A stretch of DNA of 64,000 bases from Atrichornis clamosus (lineage: Eukaryota; Chordata; Aves; Passeriformes; Menuridae). Position 1 is the stretch's first letter. The number at the start of each line of letters is the position of its first letter. The position numbers and the translations under genes are program-made. Of the stretch, positions 37,301 through 49,400 are shown piece by piece. The stretch covers positions 124,001 to 188,000 of the forward strand of contig WBMZ01012761.1 in assembly GCA_013400975.1 (NCBI GenBank), in the 5' to 3' direction. Below the pieces are notes generated by a model. That model was not told the DNA's origin, ran no database searches, and saw nothing but the letters and a program-made list of their open reading frames with translations.

Positions 37301-39607
37301 TTTTAAAATTGATATATTTTCCCAAAACAGCTGTGAAGAATTTCTAATTGTGACTTGTGAGGTGGAAAATGATGACTGCTTTTCTGAAGTTGGCATCTTT
37401 CCTTTGGAATATTCACAACTAACTTGTGTATGCATGTGGCTGTGTGTGGGCATGCTCACATGTACAGATATTCCCCTACTTTTAGAACTACAAATTAAAG
37501 TGAAATGAGAAAAAAAATCTTGATCTTAAAATGCAGAACACAGAAGTCCAAAACAAAACAAGGAATCCAGACATTTTCTGAAAACAGGTTTGTACACTTT
37601 TGGTTTGCTGAAGTCTAGCTGTTAAGCCCAATTGTACCTGAGGTAGAGCTAGGATAAGTCCACTGACACTGATGTACTTCTGTCTTTGTAGTAATGAGAA
37701 TGAGGCAAATTTTATCTCTAGACTTTTTGTCTGAAGTTATTAATTTCTAGAACTAAAATTGTGTGACATTTGCCACTGCTTAGAAATTACTGTGAAGTGG
37801 CTACTGGGCACATTAATCATTATTAATTTGTTTTTGTCTTCTGCATTTTCTTGCATTCAGCATGTTTTTGTGTTTTTAATATTCCTTATTGTGAAAATTT
37901 AATTGAATATATTACACAGTATTTGGCAATTTATTAATCCCATGTCCTGTTATAGGAAATGAGCAATCTCTAATGTCACCTTCTAGCATATTCTTGTAGG
38001 TCATACATGTAATCGAGGTCAGAATTTATACAAACAGCTACTGCCAGGAAGTAAATTTTGTAAATACTAATGAATGTAATACAGTCTGAATACTGATACC
38101 CTGGAACAAAACCAAGTGTCTTCTCCTTGGTAGTTTCATTCTCTAGTGTTAACGCCATTAACACCTTGTTTTATGAGGAATTGAAGTTGAAAAAAAAAAA
38201 GAATGCATTAGCTAAATTTATTGTCTGGACATATGGTAAGCCATGGGATCATTAACAATAACACATTAGCCCCAACAGTGTTTTCTGAAGGCTCACAGGG
38301 ATTTCATCTGTTGTTGCATATTAAAGATAAACATATTGTCACCTTACAGATCATACAAAAGTCTACAAAAATCACACTTTCCCAAGTTTTATTCAACTGG
38401 AAACTTACATGGAACAGCTGCATACAACAAGCAGATCATTTCTGTCAAAATGTTCTTGTTTCAACCACTAGAAAGATTCTCCCTTTCATAAAGCAATGGT
38501 CATTCATTCACTCTGAAAATAGAGAATCTGTGTTCTGACCTAGCTATAGAGTGTTTCCTAAAGAGATTTATTTGTATGACTAGATATCCATGAGGAATAT
38601 TAGATTATCATATGGTTGTCATTCCAAAGAAATGATATCAGGATTGACTGAGTGGTTTACCAGTATGTGCTACTCTAATCATTAAATCAGGAAACAACTT
38701 TGTTGTTTGTCTGACTTAGCTGGTATTGCCAATGGGTTAACTCAGCTCCCCCCACAGTGCTGTGGTAGCACAGGCTAGTCCTGTAAAGGTACTACAAGTT
38801 GTTAATGAAGAGCTCAAATATTTTTCTGCTGCTTTGAGTTCTGCAGTGCCAACACATTCTAGGTATAATGGCTCAAACCCCCTAGAAATGGATTGTTAAA
38901 TCTGAGGAAAAAGTATGGGTAGTTAAACAAGAATGGAATTCATGTGAAGAATCACTGTGGAAAAGAGAGAAAGACTAAATACTGGGGAAAGATTAAAAAG
39001 GGATAGAGAATGACTGCTCCCACTACAGGACATTCTTTCCGAGGACTGGCCCCTAAAATATTCCTTAGTTGTCATTATGTTTATCAGCAGCTGGGTAATA
39101 TATATACATATACAAGGTTTCACATATCTTTTTTTTCTGACACATAGCATGAGACATTCTCTATTTTGGTTATTCATTCCTACTCATATCCCTCTCCATC
39201 TCCCTCTCCTTCCTGTTGTTTTTTTTTAAAACCAAGATCATGGCTTTCCCTTGGTATACAATACATTTTAGAACATATATGCACAAATATACCCACATGT
39301 TCTTACATACAAATTATGTCAATAACATATAGAAATGTAATTATAATATAGAAATACGGTATATTTTTATATATATTCACTGTGGAAATAGGTAGCAAAA
39401 CTTGGACAATTGAACTTGTGGCAAAGTGTAACTGATGAGTGGGAAGATGGCATTGCATCACAGGCTTCTTAAATCAGCTTCACCACCAAGTTAAGGTGAA
39501 TGGAACTGGAGCATGATTCTGAATATCCCATCATGAGCTTGTCCACAGAGCTAGCTTAGTACCACAGAGCTGGCAGCTGAGGTCAGGTGAAAAAAGATAA
39601 GATGAAA

Positions 39608-39639
39608 AGATTCTTTATAACTAAGATTCTTTATAACTA
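39608..39639. repeat. 2 x 16 bp tandem repeat
   Basis: AGATTCTTTATAACTA occurs twice in direct succession without mismatch. Confidence 0.95.
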
Positions 39640-40691
39640 ATAAAATGGAATATCTGTCAGTTAACCACAATAAAATATAATTCTCTCAAAGCATTTATGA
39701 ATTTCAAATGCAATGTTTGTTCAAATCTCACTAAATCTAGTACTTTAGTAGCTTTAATTTCTTCCATAGGGACTTAAATCTGGCCTAAATTATTATAAGA
39801 TATGAACTAGAGAGTGCTATGTGGGGTACAAACTCTTCTGGATAATGAAGCATTTCAGATTGTTTCCATGAAATCTTCTCTTCCTGAATTATTTACCAAA
39901 AGCTGAGAGTTGATACATGGTACTTTGCCTGATACCTGGTATCCCCTTTGAAAAAGTATTTAAAAAAAAAAGATTCTTTTGTGTAAGTTGAAAGTTATAA
40001 TGCTGAAGTAATTGAAGCTAATAGGACTTAAATAATATAATGAAACATTTTTATTTTAAGTTGAACATGCAATTTAATTGTGTTTTTCTTTCCATTTAGA
40101 CTTAACTAGACAAGCTGAAATGAGTACATATGCTAGTATCAATTACATCTGAAAACCTACGTAAATGGGTGTTGACTGTGAAGATCAAAATACTTATTAG
40201 GCAGGACAGCATTTTTCAGTGATTCATTGCACTTCTGAAATCTGTGGATAGCTTTCCATTAATTTTAATGGAGCCTGTATTCATAATTTCCTAACTCCTG
40301 AGAAAGCTATGTTAACCAGATATTTCACTGGTAAGTTGAATGTACAGACAGACATGCTTTCCCACTGCTTGTAAAATAGGAATCACACAAACTTGGGGAT
40401 GGCTGTGATAATAAAATGAGGAATAATAGCATAATGAAATTTAAAAGTTTCAGTCCATCCACAGAAACATAGATAGTAATGTTGGTACAAAACCACCTGT
40501 ATTTTGCATAATATCATTTCACTCATCATTCAATAAGATTGAAAGCCACAGTGTTTACCCAAATATATGACAGGGAGAGTCTCATTTTTGATGCCAATTT
40601 CACTGAGCACTAACCTTCTAATACCTTCACACAGCTTGAATTATGAAAATATTTATCTGCTTTTGACATATATTGTATTTTCCATTATGTT

Positions 40692-41052
40692 GTCCGGAGA
40701 AAAGAAGGCTGAGGGAAGACCTCATTGCTCTTTACAACTACCTGAAGGAGGTTGTATTGAGGTGGGTCTCAGTCTCTTCTCACAAGTAACAAGCAATAGG
40801 ACAAAAGGAAATGGCCTTAAATTGCACCAGAGATGGTTTAGATTGGATATTAAGAAAAATTTCTTTATGAAAAGAGTTGTCTAACTTTGGAATAGGCTGC
40901 CCAGGGAAGTGGTGGAATCCACCCCTGTAATGTCTAAAAGCTGTATAGGTGTAGCACTTATGGACAAGATTCAGTGGAGACTTGTCTGTGCTGGAATAAT
41001 GATTGGACTTGATGATCTAAAAGGTCTTTTTCAACATAAACAATTCTATGAC
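40692..41052 (+). mobile_element. CR1 LINE 3' end, 5'-truncated
   Basis: The sequence follows the end of CR1 ORF2 and the 3' UTR: GAAAAGAAGGCTGAGG, GACCTCATTGCTCTTTACAA, AACTACCTGAAGGAGGTTGT, AGGACAAAAGGAAATGGCC, AGATTGGATATTAAGAAA, GGCTGCCCAGGGAAGTGG, then TTGGACTTGATGATCT and the terminal AACAATTCTATGACT. The 3' terminus is intact in form, so the insertion end is about 41052. It is one of the better-preserved copies. The plus-strand frame at 40567-40884 runs across its left edge and includes LINE residues; it is not a host gene. Confidence 0.93.
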
Positions 41053-43423
41053 TGCTCTACCTGAACTAGAGGCTTACATCCTGTCAATGGACTTGGAGGG
41101 ACTTCTATACCTTACAAAATGAGCACTATCCTTAGCAAATTTTTCCCTGAACAAGTGTCAGAGCAATTCCCAAGATAATACCTATTAATTTGCAGGGTTT
41201 CCTGCTTCTTGCTTGATGTGCTCTCCTATTGGTTTGAATATCATGGTTTTTCACATGGTATGTATGTCTCTGGATACTTGTTGCTTTCCTTCCTCATACA
41301 TCTTACACCTACTCTAGGCAGCCTGCTCTGACATTTTGATGCTGCTTATTTGACCACTAGGTGCTGTCATGACTAAAGTAAAAACTTGTAGTCTTGCTTT
41401 AGCTGGTTCTAAAACACTTCTCATTTTAGTGGCTATCAAGTTTTACTGCTCCTGGAGGTTGATATAAATATTGAATTAACCTCTTTTAACATCTGTTTCT
41501 TATGCCAATACATCTGAATAAAAATACACAGTCTGCCACAGGGTTTCCTTTTGCCCTTTCATCTTCATTTTCACTATCAAATACGGCCTGTCACCATCTT
41601 AGGTTAGGCATGCTTGCAGCTATTTTGCATTTATGTAATGAAAAATAAATATGTAGGCCATTGTAAACCGTTCTGTATTTCTCTCTTATATCTAGATCTA
41701 ATGAATTTAACTTTGATGCTTATATAAGTTACATTAATTTTACCCAATTTCTTCAGGCTGAGCTCCAATTTCAAAGTTCATAGGGTAAGAAGGAAATTAC
41801 CCTGGGGAAAGTTTCTTCCAGTTTGTGAGATAATAGTTGTTCAGTAATTATTATAACTTGATAACTTGTTTTGAAATAATTTGGTCTCCTACTGCTCACT
41901 TGGTGAAAGTAACTATATAGTCTTCTTCCAGTAACAATACTTTGAGCTAATAATTTTCATGGGTTCAGGAGAGGATTGTGTTAAAGCTTTCAAAACAATT
42001 AGTGTCACATCCCAAGCCTGCACATATGTCTGTATTGGGATTTTGGCATTGTTAATGGCTGCATTTCTTTCATGATAGTCATAATTAATGGGTACAAACT
42101 AAATTTGTTAGAGAATGAAAGTTGAAACTATGGTTAATGAGTTGTATTAGGCCTAAGCAGAACAACATGAAAAGGTTCTACAATGCAATTAAGAATTGCA
42201 GTTGCTTGACTGGTTCTAGGTGTTTGTTTCTTCCCCAGGGAGAAATATGCAAAACTTTTGTGTTTTTGAAGAAAATACCCCTTGCAACTTTACTTTTAAT
42301 ATCAGGACTTTTCCCCCAAATATACATTATAAATTGAAGTTTTCCATAAGACATATTGTAAAGTTTTCTTCTTTTTTCAAAATTTTGCTCTATCAACATG
42401 GTACAGAAAAGCTTTGTGAGAGGGAATAAAGTTTTTCTAGTTGAAACATAGTGAGATTTATCAAATGCTATCTTGTAGTTCCTTGAAAACAAACGAAACT
42501 CTTCCATGGTGGAAGAGTATCTGAAATAGATTTTATGGCATTTGTTTTATTTGTTTAAATAACTTCCTCTGTTATGATACAAGAAATGTTCTCCATCATT
42601 GCTTGAGTAGAATGATGGTAGAATATAATGTAAAATGCAAAAAGACATATAATATGTGATATTATATTAGATATGCTTCAATGTGTGCATCATACTGTTT
42701 CAGTCTTTTCAACAGATAAAACTTGATGTATACTACAAGTACGTTACTCTCTCCAGCTTTTTAGTTCTTTTTTGGAAAGAGAGAGAAGTAAATTCTAAGA
42801 GCAAAGCAAATGAGAGTAAACAAAGTAATTTGCTCAAATTGTTACTGAAGTTATTTTTTGTCGTTACTGACTGGCCATGAACCCAGTAGAATTGCTACCC
42901 ACCTGTAAATTCTGATGTTATTTACAACTATGTGTAACAGTAAGTAGTTATGTATTGCAAGTGTGGAAGTAACCATTTTGCAGAAATACAGGTAAGTCAG
43001 CTTCCACTGGCATTTTGGCTTATCCACAAGACCCCACGTTTCTTCTGGTTACACAATAATTGTAAGGATTAATTTAATAAGAACTTTTAAAACCTTGACA
43101 TTTTTTGGTAAAATGCGATACTAGAGACCAGCTGAGTGTCAGTAGATCAGGTTTGCAGGAGGCATATATACTCTGATTGCTTTCCTGCTGTGAAGGTTGT
43201 TAGGTTAGAAAGTTTCTGGAATTACTTTGTAATTTTATCAGGTTATTCTTTGAAGCTTTTCACTACCCCTCACTGCCTATTGCTTGCAAAAACCTGCAGC
43301 CTAATATGCAATGAGTTGTCAGATAAAGACTGTCTGAGACTACATTGCTTTCAACTCTATAATTTTGTGATATATGTGCTTTGCGTTCTACAAACAGCTA
43401 CAACTTTATTGTAGCACAGACCA
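41053..43423. other. Non-coding AT-rich interval
   Basis: I recognise no gene or repeat. Overlapping frames on both strands at 42122-42507, and frames at 42683-42880 and 43136-43414, have no motif support. Confidence 0.6.
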
Positions 43424-43491
43424 TTTCATAGAATCACACAATCACAGGATGGTTTGGAGTGGACCTTAATATCTAGTTCCAGCCTCTCAAT
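43424..43491 (-). mobile_element. Short CR1 3' end in minus orientation
   Basis: TTCATAGAATCACACAATCA followed by CAGGATGGTTTGGAGTGGAC and CTAGTTCCAGCC is the reverse complement of the CR1 3' terminus. Only about 65 bases remain. It abuts a plus-strand CR1 body with no spacer, so it is either a severely 5'-truncated separate insertion or part of a rearranged one. Confidence 0.85.
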
Positions 43492-44768
43492 CCAGGGGAT
43501 ATCACTGACGACTGGAAGAGAGCAAATGTCATACCCACTTGCAAGAACAGTAATGAGGAATATACAGACCCATTAGTCTTATCTCAGTAGAATGAGTCCT
43601 CCGGGAAACTGTTACAAAACAAATGAAGCAAGTGATTGGGAAAAGCCAGGATGGATTTACCAAGGGCAAATATGACAAAATTTTTCTATCAGCATGGGGA
43701 GAGCTGTGGATGTTGTTTACCTGGACTTCAGCAAAGCATTTGCCACTGTTTCGCATGCCGTGCTCCTGGTAAAACTGAGATTATATTGGATAGGTAATCT
43801 GAAAGATGGGTAGAAAATTGACTGTCAGGCTGCAGTCAGAGAGTGGGTTTTACTCAGGCTGGCAGTCTGTCACAAGTGGGGTCCCCTAGGGCCTCTGGCT
43901 GTTCAGCATCTTCATAAATGATCTGGATGATAGGATTGGAAGCACACTCACCAGGTTTGCTAATAACAACAGGCTGGGTGATAAGGTGGCCTTTTCTGAA
44001 GAGGCAACCATGCTAAAGACCTGGACAGGCTGGTAAAGTGGGCTAGCAACAGCAGCATGAAGCTTAGCAAAGACAAGAGCATGATCCTGCACCTGGGACA
44101 AATAGCCCAGTACTGGCTCAGCTCTCTGTGGCTGGGGAACAGCCTTGCTAAAAGGAACCTGGGGGTCCAGATGCACAACAAGGTGAGCAGGAGTCAGCAG
44201 AGCACTGCTGCCATGACGAAGGCAAATCAGACCATGGAGCATTGCTGGCAGAGGTAGAGACGTGATCATTCCACTCTACTCAGTGCTTGTCAGGCTCCAT
44301 CTGGAGTAATGTGTGCAGTGCTGGTCCCCACAATTCAAGAAAGACAGGAAGAGAAGAAGAGGATCCAAAGGAGGGCATGAAGATGATCAAAGATCTGGAG
44401 ATTCTGCCTTGTGAGAAAAGGCTGAAAGATTGGGAACGTGGTCACAGTATTCCAGTACTTGAAGGGTACTACAAAGAGGATGGAGGCTCTCTGGAAGAGT
44501 TACCTGGTGACGACAAGGGGCAACAGATGCAACTTGCACTGGAGAGGTTTCATCTTGACATAAGAAAAATTTTTTTGCAGTGAGAACAATCATTCACTGT
44601 AATAACCTTCTCAGGGACATAGTAGAATCTCTGTCACAGTTTTTCCAGATGTGACTGAACAAGGTGCTAAATAATCAATCTCATTTAGGCTCCCTTCCCC
44701 ACAAAATGTTGAACCAGGTAATCTTTTGATGCCACTTCCAACCTGGGTTGTTCTAGCATAACTCAGCC
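43492..44768 (+). mobile_element. CR1 LINE, RT to 3' UTR, 5'-truncated
   Basis: It opens with ATCACTGACGACTGGAAGAG (start of the CR1 RT finger region) and contains GTTTACCTGGACTTCAGCAA (RT motif A), TTCATAAATGATCTGGATGA, the motif C region and the ORF2 C-terminal blocks. These are followed by a 3' UTR ending in CACTTCCAACCTGGGTTGTT at about 44755. The canonical ATTCTATGA end is degraded. About 1.3 kb remains of an element that is about 4.5 kb when complete. Multiple stops and frameshifts are present. Confidence 0.9.
43494..44590 (+). pseudogene. CR1 reverse transcriptase pseudogene
   Basis: Broken plus-strand frames encode RT segments in the correct order. AVDVVYLDFSKAFATVSH carries motif A with its catalytic aspartate and lies at about 43700-43755. 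LFSIFINDLDD follows near 43895. The motif C position reads FANN instead of FADD, so both catalytic aspartates there are lost. KLSKDKSMILHLGQ, an equivalent of the CR1 KCKVLHLG block, begins at 44060. The open frames at 44057-44257 and 44287-44583 are pieces of this remnant. It cannot encode an active enzyme. Confidence 0.85.
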
Positions 44769-46261
44769 ACATAAAGCCAATTGTTTGCTCATTGGATTGT
44801 GTTTGAATCAGTCTCGTTTATGCTGTAATAGAGGGGTATGGTAGCTTTACATAACATAGGCTTCTGACCGGAGGATAGTTTGTTCCTGCCAGTGTGGATC
44901 TAGGCATCAGAAAAGGGCTTCAGGTAATGATGAACCTGATATACCAAGTGCTGTCAAACTTCTGATGAACTGATGGAGAAAACAGATCAAGATGAATTTG
45001 GGATGACTGGTATACATGCTTCATGCTGTGAAGCATGTTTGTCAATAATAATGAGGCAGAAAAGGAGAAAGATTGTTAGGCTTTTTGTTCATTTTGCTTT
45101 CTGAAGCGAGAGTGCTCTGTAGTTCAACTGAAAAGATTTTGGGATATGCCTTTGCTTTCACTTATGGACATCTCTGCAAGTTCATGGCCATAGTCACAAA
45201 CCCTGCACAGTGAATCTGGGAAAAGAAGGCATATTTCAATATAATGTACTTCAAATAGTTGCAGGAACATCAAAACAGGCTTATGTATTAACATCAGTGT
45301 ATATGGTGTATACACTTTTCCTACAAGAAGCCATTCTCTTTCACTAGATAAATAATAATAATAAAAAAAGACACCTGAAAGCTGTACTAATTTGAAATTA
45401 GGCTCATCCAATCGTAACTTGCCCCATTTCCAAACATGAGGTTCAGCAATATTGACTTATGGAAACCAGTAAATATGGTATTAAGTGACCCACGGTTACA
45501 TGTCCATGATCAATTACTTAAAAGTTATCACTTTTCATTACTACTAAATCACTTTAATACTTTAAGCTAAAACATCTATTACACGATAGGTAATCATTTG
45601 TGTAGAATCTAGCCGGCGTATAAAGGTATTTGTTTGGCTGTACTAATTCACCTTGGTCAATTCTACCCGCAGTGAAAGTTTAAGTGAACTTGGCTGGACC
45701 TAAAGAATCTATTGCCAGGGGATAAAAGCTGGTGATGAAAGAGACAAAAAACCCCAAAAACATCAGAGAGACAGAAGGAACTCAGAATTTGAACATAAGA
45801 ACACCAGGGATGCATCACACACAAGATTAATGCAAGACCTTGCTTTATTACGTTGAGTTTTGTGCACATTCAAATTTTCAGCACAGTTTCAAGTTTCTCA
45901 CTTCTGAAAGTTATCTTTAATCCTTACCCTTTCCAAGGAGGATTCCTGGAAAAGAGTACCTTCCTCCTGTTTTCCAGTCTCCACTTAGCAACACAGGGGA
46001 CTTTGAAAGATTTATTATTTCTCAGTGGATTTTTTTTTTCTGTGATTTTTTTCCCCTGGACATCATATAGAATGACAGCACAAATACGAAGCATTGGCAA
46101 AAACTTGCCCAGGCTTCCTGCTGGGTTAATTACTAGTTTTTAGTTTTAATTGTTATTTTGTTATTGTGGATTCTCCTTTGATTTTTCTTAGTTCTTTCAT
46201 TGTAAAAGATGGAGAACAACCTATCCAGTCAGCTTATGAAAGTCAGATCCCATATACTATA
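44769..46261. other. Non-coding interval
   Basis: I recognise no gene. It includes a 10 bp perfect hairpin at 45014-45038. The frames at 45124-45411, 45663-45869 and 45853-46143 lack motifs. Confidence 0.6.
45014..45038. repeat. Perfect 10 bp inverted repeat with 5 base loop
   Basis: ACATGCTTCA and TGAAGCATGT flank TGCTG. It is isolated, without a T-tract or other signal, and may be chance. Confidence 0.8.
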
Positions 46262-46425
46262 CTCTATATTCTCTTCACCCTGTACCATAATTAACCTCTT
46301 TTTCAGACTGAAGAGTCCTTAGTCTGCTTAGTAATTTCTTGCACAGAAGCTGAATAATATCTTTGAGCTTTCTTGTCTGAACCTTTTACATATCAGCTGT
46401 CACTTCAAATGCCTTTGTCAATTGT
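46262..46425 (-). mobile_element. Ancient CR1 LINE fragment
   Basis: CTCTTTTTCAGACTGAAGAG, then TCCTTAGTCTGCTTAGTAAT, GAAGCTGAATAATATCTTTG and TTGTCTGAACCTTTTACA, follow the order of the reverse-complemented ORF2 C-terminal part of old CR1 (leucine-rich tail coding region). Divergence is high and the ends are indistinct. The type seems the same as at 250-650 and 16620-16855. Confidence 0.62.
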
Positions 46426-49400
46426 ATCTGAGATATTTTAATCCATGCACTAATGCTGACAAATCTTTTTTTTATTGCTCAGCCAGTGCTGACTGAGTGA
46501 TCCTTTCAAATATTGAAGGACCCTTCCTTCATGAGATCACATGACAACATTTTTGCAATTTATTCTTTAAACTCATCAGAGATTCCCTGAATGAAAATGC
46601 AACCCTCTGCCAGTTTTTAAAAGGCTAATGTTTTCACCTGCTCCAGATCCTGCCCACTTCACCAACTGTAATCTTGCTTAAAACATTATTTTACAGTGAT
46701 TTAAATTAGACATATTAAACATATTGTAGTAGGTCCACTGATTTCAATCTGGACAATGATCTGGAGTTTTATTCATAAGATATACCACAAATTCAGTATT
46801 TTAAAAGATACTGTATAAATGTTATAATATTAATACATTTATGTTTGGCATTTGTAGCTATGGAAGAGTCAATGCTTGAGTAAGTGTTGCATTATTGTGT
46901 TCTGAGTTTTTATTGTGTGAATGTCCTTAATCTCAAATTTATGACTAGCTCATTTAAACTCCTGATTCATAATGGTAATTTAATGTCTGTGCTACACTGA
47001 AAATATCCAATATGAATGAATTAATGAATATTAAAAATGTAATCAATTACTGAGGTAGGAAAACTTTACCTTTAGTAGAGAATAATTTTTACACAGTAAA
47101 ATACAGTATGTGGAATGGATAACTTAACACTGGAGTACAGGAGAAAAGTTTTATTAAAGCCATTAAGGTTCCATCTCCTCTTACTGCAGTGAAAAGAATC
47201 AAAAACACAACCTCCTTTTGTCTAGGAAAAAAAAAAGAAAAAAAGACTGAAAAGCTTGCTTGGATCTATGGAATGGAGAGTTGATGGACAGGTAAAAGAG
47301 GAATTGGAAGCTAAAAGAAAAGAATATATTAAGTATCAAGAGACTGCAGGGGAGAGTGTGAAGGACATACTAAAAAGAAAATGTACCTGCACCAATACTT
47401 TGTGATTAGAACAAAAATAAATATCTGACTTTTAAGAATGAAGAAATCATGTCAAAAATTAGTTTGTTTTGCTTATACTTTTGAAGAATGCAATTATGTA
47501 TTTCTATTACCTGAATTCTTCTAGATTTGCCTGCCTGCCTGAAAAAGAAGTAGCCATTCTATAACCCAGAATGGCAAGCAACAAGTCACGTAATGTTAGG
47601 AATTTGCCATTTCGAATCACTAAAAGAAAGTATGGAAAGGGTTTTAGAAATTACCACATGCTTGAATGAGAGGGGAAAGGAAGGAACATGCTCAATTTAC
47701 GATTGAGGGTTTTTTCACTCTCTTCTTTCTGGAAGGTTGCTGTTCTCTCCTATGCAGCATGCTGAGGACCTGATTTCTTTCTGTACTCTCATTACTTAAC
47801 TTTTTTTTTTTTAACTCTATGTCTTACACACCAGGTATGGCAAACTAGCTTTACATGATTTAATGTCTGCAAAATAAAGCATATAAAAGTATTATATCCA
47901 TGAAGACAAGCACATGTAGGCATATTTTTTGTAAGAGGCACAAATAAACTGATTGACAAGGTTGTCGGAGGGATCAGTGTCACCTGTGCTAGAGTATTCA
48001 TTCTGGAGAGAACTAAAGGGGGAAATTTAAGCTTTACATTGGTTTCTATGAGGAAAAGTTAGATGCTTTTTTTCTCATAACTTATTTTTATTTAATTTCA
48101 TCACAATGGCTCTTTCACATGACATCATAAATGTAATCTGGAAGTGACAGACCCTATTGAAACATGTCAGAAAGCTTGTTTCTTTTCATTTGCCCAAGCC
48201 TTATTCTAGAGTCAGGACAGTCACTGCAGCCATTGGTATTGTGCCAGAATGAATCTGAATAAACTGATGAGATTTAACTGAAGGTTTTGTAAGGCAGCAA
48301 GTCCATTACAGTCTACCAAAAATCTGCAGAGAGATTTGCAGATTCATCTGTCTTTGAATTAAAGGGAAAAAGGAAGCAGACAAAAGAGAAAGTTATATAG
48401 CTAAAATTTTCTATGATGACAGATAGCAAATCTCTAGCCTTTATCAAATGGTTTAAGCCTCTTTCCTGATGGTATTTAGGCTATAAAGAGAACTCTCTGC
48501 ATTAGGAGCAAAATTATGAATGCATTGTGTGGGAGGATTATATTGAAAGTCTGACATCTACTTGATAACCTGATGAAATTCTGCCAGATTTTTCCTATTC
48601 AATACTGACCAGGCATGAGAGGACTATAGTTTCATTTTCAGGAATAGATTTTAGGGACTTAGTTAATGCTGAATTTAAAACTTTTTGTTTGTCTGATTGG
48701 TTTTTTTTCTTTCCTTTATTCCCCTCTACTCTGACAGGTAAAAGCAAGAAAAACTGGAAATACATTTTAACCTTAAGCATTTTCAAAACTTCTGCAATTA
48801 TTCGACCAGTTGAAGTCTGCAGGAAGATTTCTTAGTCCAAAGAAAAAGTCACATTTCCAGAAAATTTTTCATAAAATGACAAATGAAAACTTTTGTTTGA
48901 TAGGCCAAACTGGAGCAATACATGGAAAATAAAAGAAAATCCCAAGAAAGACAAACGCAAGGAAAAAGAAACAACCAACTGAAATTTGTGCTTGTTGTGG
49001 CAAAGACTGTTGTTATGCCAAGTCTCAGTAGATGGTGCTGATGGGCTGGAAGGCATAAATTCATTCTTTTGGGTCATACTCTGATGAGGCTCTTTAAGAG
49101 AAACTTATATAAATAAATAAGCACTATTTGGTGTAAGTAACAATCAACTCTATTTGCTATTCACACATTGCCATTACTACATTTGGTATTCATTGGATTT
49201 TAACTGATTCAGCTGGTATTAATGAGGATGTCCTACTACGCATCCTTCCCTAAGAGATAATATTTTTAATAGGGGAAGACATCAGTGGGAAAATTATTGT
49301 TATTACCTACGGTAATAAATGGAAATAGGGAAAGATTGTTTTTTATATATGGATGGAACAGTGTGTAGTTTGATGAGGCAACTGAAAAGCATATTGATAG

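Larger units (their letters stand above)
23067..40691. other. Long non-coding AT-rich interval
   Basis: This is the largest stretch without recognised genes or transposons. All open frames are 60-105 codons, overlap each other on both strands and lack motifs. The largest is 38221-38538. Simple sequence includes C10 at 23480-23489, T16 at 25171-25186, A16 at 33058-33073, TTTG units at 34342-34363 and a 2 x 16 bp tandem at 39608-39639. Regions near 30480-30720 and 38720-38790 are slightly GC-richer but carry no pattern I can name. Confidence 0.55.
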
